NCBI GenBank assembly: GCA_036267155.1
Contig: DATAWP010000034.1
Location: 57,741-121,740, forward strand
DNA length: 64,000 nt
Origin: PALSA-1353 sp036267155
Lineage (GTDB): Bacteria > Planctomycetota > Phycisphaerae > Tepidisphaerales > Tepidisphaeraceae
Direction: 5' to 3'
Positions 57,884-64,000 of this stretch are shown here, one piece after another (the first letter of the stretch is position 1; every line of letters begins with the position of its first letter). The notes under the pieces are model-generated. The model ran no database searches. It was not told where the DNA came from and saw nothing but the letters and a program-made list of their open reading frames with translations. Made by a program: the position numbers and the translations under genes.

Positions 57884-59343
57884 CGCAACTCCTCGAAAGG
57901 AAATAGCGGACGCCGCCGGTGTTGAAATGGGAGGCGCGTCATGTTCGCCGTGGTGACGCCGGGGGTGTCAACCCGGATGAATGTGCGGCATACGGGGGAA
58001 TATGCCGCGATGGGCGCATTGACGCCCTTGGCGACGAGGACGGCAAACTTCCGCGGCTCGATGCCACACGATGTCAATTGATTCAAGCTGAAAGGCGGCG
58101 TGCGCCGCGAGTGCACCAGCAGAGTCAACGATTCTGATTCAACCACCGCGGTCTTTCCCATATCGAAACGCCCTTGCGCACCGTGGCGAATCTGATCTTC
58201 GTTAAATACTCCGTCGTGAAGGCTTCGAACGCGTCCCTGGACGGGCAGCGGCTCGCCATGCATTTTGTCGCTCTTGCCGCCGACAAGTCCCTCGAATACG
58301 GCGCCCGCGCCGAGTAAAGCTGCCGCATTTGCCGCGTCCGCATCGCAAAGCGCGACAAAGCTACGTTCAATCCTTCGTCGTCGCAGAGCGCGGGCTATGA
58401 TCGTCCCATCCCCCGGCGAGCCGCCACCGACGTTGTCCCCCAAATCCAGCAAACACACCGGCATTTCAGATCGCAACGCCTGGTCGATCGCTTCTTCAAC
58501 TGACGGTAATTGCGGCACAAAATCCCGCCGGTGCGCCACGAGATAATTGCCCAACTGATCCGCCAATCCGCCGGCCTGCTCCTGATCATTGTCCGTCACG
58601 ACGATAAAGCTCGACCCCATTTCCGGCACATCGGCATAGGGAAATCCCAGAACCACCCCGTTGCTGAGCACCCCCGACAATTTCAACTGCGCATCCGCCA
58701 AACGTACCAGATCTAGGCAAGGAGGCGATTCAGTATGTTGTGCGGCAATATTGATCGCGACCGTCGGAAAAGCCGCCGCCATCGTCGGCCGGACTTCGCC
58801 GCGAAGCGTCCGCACCATCAGCGCCGCCGCTTCAAGCCCCCTTGCATGCTGATCGACGTGAGGATTCGTGCGGTAGGGAATAATCGCCTGGCAGGCGTTG
58901 ACCATCGCCAACGATAGATTCGCATGTGGATCGATCGTGGCAATGATCGGCTTGGCGCCAAAACGCTGGCGAACCAGGCCCATCCAATGCCCATCCATGT
59001 CGGGGAACCTTTCGCTCACGCCCGCCCCGTGGGGTGCCGCCAATATCCCCGCCAGCGGACCAGCCCGATCCAAACAGTCCAGCATGGTCGCCAGAAGATG
59101 CTCGAATGCCTCGGCCGTAACGACTCCGCCGGGCGTGGCGATCGCCGCAAATAGCGGGACCGCTTCCACACCTGCCGACGAAAGCCCGTCGAAGAATCCC
59201 CCCAGCTCATGATGGCTTTTGTGAAAATGCTCTCGAACCGCCTCGCCGGTGACCAGCACATTCCGTCGGAAATCATCCAACGTTGTTGCCTTCGGCAGGA
59301 AGGTATTTGATTCGTGGTTGAGAGCTATGATTCCGACGCGCAT
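57880..59343 (-). CDS. M81-family metallopeptidase (MlrC-like)
   Basis: This 487-residue protein belongs to the MlrC/microcystinase C family. It starts MRVGIIALNHESNTFLPKAT and has LAAPHGAGVSER, TIDPHANLSLAMV, YRTNPHVDQHARGLEAA and LLDLGDNVGGGSPGDGT. The histidines and Asp in these blocks are probable metal ligands. Members cleave linear peptides or are found with D-amino acid or opine catabolism. RidA lies 30 bp upstream. Confidence 0.92.
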   Translation of the reverse strand: MRVGIIALNHESNTFLPKATTLDDFRRNVLVTGEAVREHFHKSHHELGGFFDGLSSAGVEAVPLFAAIATPGGVVTAEAFEHLLATMLDCLDRAGPLAGILAAPHGAGVSERFPDMDGHWMGLVRQRFGAKPIIATIDPHANLSLAMVNACQAIIPYRTNPHVDQHARGLEAAALMVRTLRGEVRPTMAAAFPTVAINIAAQHTESPPCLDLVRLADAQLKLSGVLSNGVVLGFPYADVPEMGSSFIVVTDNDQEQAGGLADQLGNYLVAHRRDFVPQLPSVEEAIDQALRSEMPVCLLDLGDNVGGGSPGDGTIIARALRRRRIERSFVALCDADAANAAALLGAGAVFEGLVGGKSDKMHGEPLPVQGRVRSLHDGVFNEDQIRHGAQGRFDMGKTAVVESESLTLLVHSRRTPPFSLNQLTSCGIEPRKFAVLVAKGVNAPIAAYSPVCRTFIRVDTPGVTTANMTRLPFQHRRRPLFPFEELR

Positions 59344-59373
59344 GTGATTTGCGACAATGATTGGTCCGGCTGA

Positions 59374-59775
59374 TTAGATCGCGACCGGTCCGCCGGGGTA
59401 CGCCATCACATCCAGTTCGAACTTCAGCGCTTTGCCCAGAACTCCGGCCAGCGTGGTGCGAGCCGGCAGAGGGTCTTTAAAATACTCGCGATAGATTCGA
59501 TTGTACTCGGCCACGTCCTCTTCGCGGCCCAGGTAGCTGCGTACCTGAATGACATCGTTCAGATTCATTCCAACGCTGGCAAGAATCGCCGACACATTGG
59601 CAATCGATCGCCGCATTTCGCCCTCGAAAGAATCGGTCACTATCCGGCCGGCAAAATCGACCGAAGCCTGCCCCGAAACCAGCACAAATTCCCCTGCACG
59701 CACAGCCGGAGAAAAAGGCAATGACGACCTTGGGACTTCCAATTCTGCCAGGACAACCTCCAACGATGGAACCAC
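59374..59775 (-). CDS. RidA-family enamine/imine deaminase-like protein
   Basis: This 133-residue protein is in the canonical RidA group with LVSGQASVDFAGRI, the catalytic Arg in LPARTTL and Glu in KFELDVMA. It would hydrolyse reactive imino acids from amino acid catabolism. The start is GTG at 59775, with a promoter TTGACA-N17-TATCGT located within the first codons of the divergent IclR gene. Confidence 0.92.
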   Translation of the reverse strand: MVPSLEVVLAELEVPRSSLPFSPAVRAGEFVLVSGQASVDFAGRIVTDSFEGEMRRSIANVSAILASVGMNLNDVIQVRSYLGREEDVAEYNRIYREYFKDPLPARTTLAGVLGKALKFELDVMAYPGGPVAI

Positions 59776-59834
59776 TTGTATTCCATCGTACGAAACGATA
59801 TATTCACGATAATGGAATCCACTTCGCTTGTCAA
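59776..59834. promoter_or_regulatory. Divergent ridA/iclR promoter with inverted repeat
   Basis: Plus strand: TTGTAT (59776-59781), 17 bp, TATATT (59799-59804), giving a start close to the iclR ATG at 59812. Minus strand: TTGACA (59829-59834), 17 bp, TATCGT (59806-59811). An inverted repeat ATTCCAT (59780-59786) / ATGGAAT (59812-59818) and an inner ATCGT / ACGAT cover both promoters, a likely IclR binding site. Confidence 0.65.
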
Positions 59835-60570
59835 AGCCTTTTCACTCCTCGAATTGCTGGCGGAGTTGGAAGGGTCAGGCTCACTGAACCAGTTGGCCCT
59901 CGGCAGCGGAACCACAAAGCCAAGCGCTCATCGGATCCTGCGCTGCCTCATCGGGCTCGGATACGTTCAGCACGATTTGGGAGGCATTTACCGCCTGACC
60001 CCTAAGCTTCGCTGGGTCGCCATCGGCCGAAGCGACCGCCGGCTGGCATCAATCGCCGACCCGCTTCTGCGCCGCCTTCATGAAAAGACTGCGGAAACCG
60101 TCAACCTGGGCGTCCTTCGACGTAATCGCGTCGTTTACATCACCATACTGGAGTCCTCTCACCCGTTGCGGCGCGTAGCCGAGGCCCACGAGAGCGATCC
60201 CATCTTCTCGACCGCACTCGGCCGCGCAATTGCCGCTCATTTGCCCGACGCCAAGATCAACCATCTGTTTTCCACCGCCGCGATTGAAGTGCGAACTCCT
60301 CGAACAACCAGGGACGAAGAAGAGCTGCGGCGAATTCTCGCCAAGGTTCGCCGCGTGGGTTACGCCATCGAACGAGATGAAACCGACCTCGGCGTAACGT
60401 GCATTGCCGCACCGGTGCTGTCTGAAGCACAGCCGATCGCGGCGATCAGCCTCAGTGTTCCCTCGGCCCGCGTCGATTCAAGTTCGGAAAAACGGTGGAT
60501 TGCCGACGTGCAGGCGACTGCCCAGTCGCTCGGCCGCGAGCTCGCCGCTTCGGAGCGCGTCACCGCATAA
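59812..60570 (+). CDS. IclR-family transcriptional regulator
   Basis: This 252-residue regulator has a winged helix (SLNQLALGSGTTKPSAHRIL, RCLIGLGYV) and the IclR effector domain (ETVNLGVLRRNRVVYITILE, and GVTCIAAPVLSEAQPIAAISLSVP). The ATG at 59812 lies 7 bases after the -10 box, suggesting leaderless expression. It probably controls the divergent RidA/M81 operon and the plus-strand genes downstream. Confidence 0.93.
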   Translation: MESTSLVKAFSLLELLAELEGSGSLNQLALGSGTTKPSAHRILRCLIGLGYVQHDLGGIYRLTPKLRWVAIGRSDRRLASIADPLLRRLHEKTAETVNLGVLRRNRVVYITILESSHPLRRVAEAHESDPIFSTALGRAIAAHLPDAKINHLFSTAAIEVRTPRTTRDEEELRRILAKVRRVGYAIERDETDLGVTCIAAPVLSEAQPIAAISLSVPSARVDSSSEKRWIADVQATAQSLGRELAASERVTA

Positions 60571-60572
60571 GC

Positions 60573-60725
60573 AGACCGCTTTCAGGAAGGCGATGTCTTC
60601 ACCGCAAAGCCGGGCCTCTACGGCGAAGACTTGCGCGGCGGCGTTCGATTGGAAAATGACTACGTTGTCACCGCCGACGGAGTCCGTTCATTGTGCAGTT
60701 TCCCGCTCGATTTTTGGCTTTTGAG
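60573..60725 (+). pseudogene. C-terminal fragment of an M24 (Xaa-Pro) peptidase
   Basis: Immediately after the iclR stop an open frame reads FQEGDVFTAKPGLYGEDL then RGGVRLENDYVVTADG. This is the final metal-binding strand (VRLENDYVVT with the Glu) of creatinase/prolidase-type peptidases. The first 300-odd residues are absent. The frame stays open into the aspartoacylase-like gene. A deletion therefore fused iclR to this tail. Confidence 0.7.
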
Positions 60726-60735
60726 AGGTACATCG

Positions 60736-61659
60736 ATGTCAGAGCCACAACTCAACTCGAAGACTTACTCCGGAGCCTCCGGGCCGACGCTTCTGATCAC
60801 CGCCGGCGTCCACGGCGACGAGTACGAGCCCATGCTGGGCGTGCGAAGCCTCTTCCCCGTTCTCGAATCAGCAAAGCTGCGTGGAAAAGTTGTTCTTGTA
60901 CCCGTTGTGAACGCCGCCGCCTTTGAGCGCGGCGCTCGAACCGCCGAGGACGGCCTCGATTTGGCGCGGGTCTGCCCGGGAACGCTCGACGGCTCGATCA
61001 CCGAGCGCACGGCACACTTCCTCAGCGAGCTCATTCGCACCGCCGACTTTTATATCGATCTTCACACCGGGGGCACAGCGTATGCGTTGGTTCCCCTCGC
61101 GGGATACGGTCTCCACAGAGAGCCGGCAATACTCGAAACTCAGCGTCGCATGGCGCGGGAATTCAATTTACCCTTTATCTGGGGAACCACTCCCAACCTC
61201 AACGGTCGATCTCTTTCCGTCGCCCGCGATGCTGGAGTACCGGCAATCTACGTCGAACATGGCGGCGGCGCCGGATTCAACGTAACCGCCGTCGCCGATC
61301 TGAATGCTGGCTGCCTAAACGTGATGGCCGAGTTGAAAATGATCGATCGACCAGCGCCGCACCGGCTAAAACAGGAAATCGTCGAAGATCCGAGCCCCGA
61401 GAGCGGTCATCTTCAAATTAACTATCCTTCGCCGCTGAATGGGATTTTCGAATCGGCGGCGCCATTGGGCCGACGCATTCAGACCGGCGAAGTCATCGGC
61501 CGCATCACCGATCCCAACACCGGCGATTCTGCCACCGTTCGCGCTGAAAAGAGCGGTTTGCTGATCATGCTGCGCGCATTGCCGCGCGTTCGAATCGGCG
61601 ACGCCCTTGCCACGATAGTTCCCCCACCGCTGTCGGCAACGGGAGGAACCAATGCCTGA
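60736..61659 (+). CDS. Succinylglutamate desuccinylase/aspartoacylase-family protein
   Basis: This 307-residue zinc carboxypeptidase-like enzyme has the HxxE pair in TAGVHGDEYEPML, the third His in YIDLHTGG, and the catalytic Glu in YVEHGGGAG. The final 90 residues form the family's C-terminal barrel. It should hydrolyse an N-acyl amino acid. GAGAGGT precedes the ATG at 60736, and the preceding M24 fragment is in frame. Confidence 0.9.
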   Translation: MSEPQLNSKTYSGASGPTLLITAGVHGDEYEPMLGVRSLFPVLESAKLRGKVVLVPVVNAAAFERGARTAEDGLDLARVCPGTLDGSITERTAHFLSELIRTADFYIDLHTGGTAYALVPLAGYGLHREPAILETQRRMAREFNLPFIWGTTPNLNGRSLSVARDAGVPAIYVEHGGGAGFNVTAVADLNAGCLNVMAELKMIDRPAPHRLKQEIVEDPSPESGHLQINYPSPLNGIFESAAPLGRRIQTGEVIGRITDPNTGDSATVRAEKSGLLIMLRALPRVRIGDALATIVPPPLSATGGTNA

Positions 61660-62467
61660 AAAACGCGTCGCGCTTATCACCGGCGCCTCCACGGGAATCG
61701 GCCGGGCCACCGCACTCGAATTCGCCGCCCATGGATACGATCTTGGCATCACCGCTCTCGAATCCGATGCACTCAATCGTGTTGCCGACGAATCGCGTGC
61801 CAAAGGCGCCAGAGTCATGGCCCGCCCGGGCGATCTGGCGGATTTGGGTTTCGCACAATCTTTTGTTCACGCCGCAATCAACGAACTTGGCGCACCCCAC
61901 GTTCTCGTCAACAACGCCGCGTGGCGCGAGCTTGTCACCATGCGCGAAATTTCCACCGACTCCTGGGAACGGACCTTGCGCGTCTGCCTTACGGCCCCCG
62001 CCTTCATGGCTCGCTGGGCGGCCGAGCAAATGGAAGCGATGCACCGCGGCGTGATCATCAACATCTCGAGCATCATGTCCGGCCACGCAAATGGTTTGGC
62101 CCCTGCTTATGTGGCGTCAAAAGGAGCGATCGATTCGCTCACCTACGACCTGGCCGCTCTGTACGGGCCCTCGGGCATCCGAGTCTTGTCCGTGCAACCT
62201 GGCGCGGTGGACACCGCCATGAGCGCCGACCTCGCCGCCGAGAAATCGAAGGAGTCTGCCGACTTGCGCCAGTGGTCCGAGGAAATGATCAGCCTCCGGC
62301 GATGGGCCCAGCCGCAGGAAATCGCTCGCGCCATCATCTGGCTCGCCAGCGATGAAGCATCGTACATCACAGGAACTTCCATCGTTCTCGATGGCGGCTG
62401 GAGCCGTCAGTTGTATCCATACGGCCTGAAACATGCCGTCCGTCCGACCCAATTTCCCAACGGATGA
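61652..62467 (+). CDS. Short-chain dehydrogenase/reductase
   Basis: This 271-residue SDR has TGASTGIGRATALE, NNAA, Ser in INISSIMSG and YVASK. It overlaps the aspartoacylase-like gene by 8 bp, so the two are translationally coupled. The partner genes are amino acid-related; a hydroxy acid or imino acid may be the substrate. Confidence 0.92.
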   Translation: MPEKRVALITGASTGIGRATALEFAAHGYDLGITALESDALNRVADESRAKGARVMARPGDLADLGFAQSFVHAAINELGAPHVLVNNAAWRELVTMREISTDSWERTLRVCLTAPAFMARWAAEQMEAMHRGVIINISSIMSGHANGLAPAYVASKGAIDSLTYDLAALYGPSGIRVLSVQPGAVDTAMSADLAAEKSKESADLRQWSEEMISLRRWAQPQEIARAIIWLASDEASYITGTSIVLDGGWSRQLYPYGLKHAVRPTQFPNG

Positions 62468-62471
62468 TTGA

Positions 62472-63545
62472 ATGTCCAATTTGCAGGCGCCAAAACCCGC
62501 CGCGAAAAACGAAGCTGAATCCAGCATCAGCCTCGGTGAGGGACAAACGCCCCTGCTTCTGTCGCGCCACATCGGCCCCTCCGTCGGACTGAGCAATCTC
62601 TATTTCAAGCTCGAAACCGTTAACCCTTCAGGATCCTACAAAGATCGATTCGCTGCCGCGGCCATCTCCCTGATGTTAAAGGAGGGCAAGAAACGCTGCC
62701 TCGCGACGTCGAGCGGAAATACGGGCTCTGCCCTGGCGGCGTATTGCGCGGCGGCGGGGATGTCGTGCGAAATCGTGATTCTCGAAACCACTCCGAATGA
62801 GAAGCTGAAACAGATGGCGGCGTATGGCGCCAAACTATTCAAGGTGCGCGGCTTTGGCCCGCAACCGGATGTTACCCAGCGCGTTTTCGCGCGTTTACAG
62901 CAGATGGGAAATTGTGGCGATTGTGCGCTGCAAATCAGCGCTTACTGCTATTCGCCGGGCGGGATGGCGGGGATTGAGACAATCAGCTCCGAATTAGCTG
63001 CGCAATTGTCCTCGGGAATCGATCACGTTTGTGTTCCGGCGGGTGGTGGTGGTTTGACCCTGTCGATTGCGCGTGGATTCGAGCGATTGCCATCGGGATT
63101 CTCGCGTCCTCGCATCCATTGCGTTCAACCGGAAGGTAACGACACGATCGCAAGCGCAATTCGATCCGGCGCTTCCAAGGCTCGGTCGGTTACCTGCACG
63201 ACAAAGATCAGCGGATTGCAGGTATCCAATGTCCTCGATGGCAACGAGGTTATTGCGGCTTGCCGCAAGTCAGGCGGAAATGGCTACCTCGTTACCGACA
63301 TCGCTGTGTGGGAAATGCAGCGCCGCATGGCACGCGAGGAGGGAATTTTCTGCGAGCCGGCCGCGGCGGTTGCCCTGGCGGGAGCGCTCAACGCATTTGC
63401 CGCGGGCGAGATTCGCGCTGACGAGCGTGTCGTTTGCATCGTCACGGGCATCGGATTCAAGGATCTTCACGCGATCGACAAAATAACTGCGAATAGCCAG
63501 TGTCCGGTTCTTGAACTTTCACAATTTGAGGAAATGTTGCGATAA
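62472..63545 (+). CDS. Threonine synthase-like PLP enzyme (fold type II)
   Basis: This 357-residue protein has PLP Lys57 in PSGSYKDRFA, the SSGNTGSALAAY phosphate/substrate loop and the PAGGGGLTLSIA glycine loop. It is shorter than biosynthetic threonine synthase and could be a diaminopropionate or threonine/serine lyase-like enzyme. It follows the SDR by 4 bp. Confidence 0.88.
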   Translation: MSNLQAPKPAAKNEAESSISLGEGQTPLLLSRHIGPSVGLSNLYFKLETVNPSGSYKDRFAAAAISLMLKEGKKRCLATSSGNTGSALAAYCAAAGMSCEIVILETTPNEKLKQMAAYGAKLFKVRGFGPQPDVTQRVFARLQQMGNCGDCALQISAYCYSPGGMAGIETISSELAAQLSSGIDHVCVPAGGGGLTLSIARGFERLPSGFSRPRIHCVQPEGNDTIASAIRSGASKARSVTCTTKISGLQVSNVLDGNEVIAACRKSGGNGYLVTDIAVWEMQRRMAREEGIFCEPAAAVALAGALNAFAAGEIRADERVVCIVTGIGFKDLHAIDKITANSQCPVLELSQFEEMLR

Positions 63546-63571
63546 GAATTTCTCAGAGAATCGTTGCGCTT

Positions 63572-63886
63572 GTGTTCGAGCTCAAGGGAAAATTTGTGGT
63601 CGTAACGGGGGCAGGCTCTGGAATTGGAGAGGCGATTGCCCGAGTTTTTGCTGGGGCAGGAGCGGTGGTTTTCGTTGTCGATCGCGATGCTGCCGCGGCC
63701 AAACGGGTTGCGGAAAGTTTGGCCGGCGCTAAGAGCGTGGCAGCGGATGTCGCAGATGAGGCTTCGGTGAGCAAGGCCGTTGGCGGTGTTCTTGAGCAGA
63801 GCGGTGGGCAAATCGATAAGCTGGTGAACAATGCCGGAATCGGCCACGTGGGAACTGTCCTAGCCCGCATGTTGCATCGGTGTTGA
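63572..63886 (+). pseudogene. Truncated SDR gene
   Basis: A GTG start at 63572 gives 104 residues with the SDR cofactor site VTGAGSGIGEAIA and VNNAGIGHVG. The frame then ends in unrelated sequence (ARMLHRC), losing the catalytic Ser and YxxxK. It may be a deletion or a sequence rearrangement; the last 114 bp of the window show no recognisable gene. Confidence 0.7.
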
Positions 63887-64000
63887 TCCTGTCGAGTCTG
63901 GAGCGGGCATCGGTCGCGGAATCGCGGGCATCGATTGATAGCGCGCAGCAGTTGTCGTTGCCCCGGGTGCTCTCGTGTTGCGTTGGTTCATGCTTACCTC

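Noticed and set aside
1..64000. CRISPR array, prophage, rRNA operon or replication origin
   Set aside because: No regularly spaced direct repeats, phage structural genes, ribosomal RNA sequence or DnaA-box cluster were noticed by eye. Short degenerate arrays could be missed.

Overview
The window looks like a chromosomal piece of a GC-rich, probably soil or freshwater bacterium of the Planctomycetota, most likely class Phycisphaerae. This is inferred from the mix of features: a secreted protein with a variant PEP-CTERM sorting tail, a decayed planctomycete-type DDE transposase, a UvrC lacking its helix-hairpin-helix end, several compact operons with 1-4 bp overlaps, and many enolase, Gfo/Idh and SDR proteins. 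No rRNA or tRNA gene, CRISPR array or prophage was seen. Strain-level identity cannot be read from the sequence.

Positions 1-12,250 carry housekeeping and small operons. On the minus strand a sensor kinase, an NtrC-type regulator, ispF and cysS run as one tightly coupled unit. They are followed by a cold-shock gene, a lone receiver protein, a gamma carbonic anhydrase-like protein, a secreted putative metalloprotease and a PEP-CTERM protein. On the plus strand a phosphatase, trmL, a pterin dehydratase and an orphan NuoL-like proton-channel subunit form a run; the NuoL-like protein has lost several key charged residues. From 12,250 to 18,000 there is a MarR regulator with a membrane protein and twin palindromic operator sites, two adjacent membrane GTPases, and a dead transposon whose transposase start is buried in a long hairpin.

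Positions 18,000-36,350 hold an aspartate aminotransferase and then a minus-strand operon (yqgE, Gfo/Idh oxidoreductase, methyltransferase, FAD hydroxylase, type III polyketide synthase) joined mostly by 4-bp overlaps, which is the best candidate for a small-molecule (phenolic or resorcinolic lipid) pathway. Next come a UPF0175/DUF3368 toxin-antitoxin pair, a short uvrC, hisA, a VOC protein, a polytopic membrane protein, a glutamine amidotransferase with an ASCH protein, a tail-anchored zinc-ribbon protein, and sucA-sucB.

Positions 36,400-44,700 are two divergent operons of SDR, quinone-oxidoreductase, NTF2-like, alcohol dehydrogenase, RidA and alpha/beta-hydrolase genes with a TetR regulator and a likely TetR operator; this resembles a detoxification module for reactive carbonyl compounds. 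An intact IS5-type element (44,753-45,669) follows.

Positions 45,700-64,000 form a catabolic island. One part contains two sugar-acid modules (enolase-superfamily dehydratases, SDRs, SMP-30 lactonase, mutarotase-like protein, RraA-type aldolase, glycoside hydrolase) separated by an IS3 remnant. The other part is an IclR-centred divergon (RidA, M81 peptidase, kelch protein on one side; aspartoacylase-like, SDR and threonine-synthase-like enzymes on the other). This island is littered with gene fragments (a TPR lipoprotein, an M24 peptidase tail, two SDR stubs), so it has been reshuffled recently.
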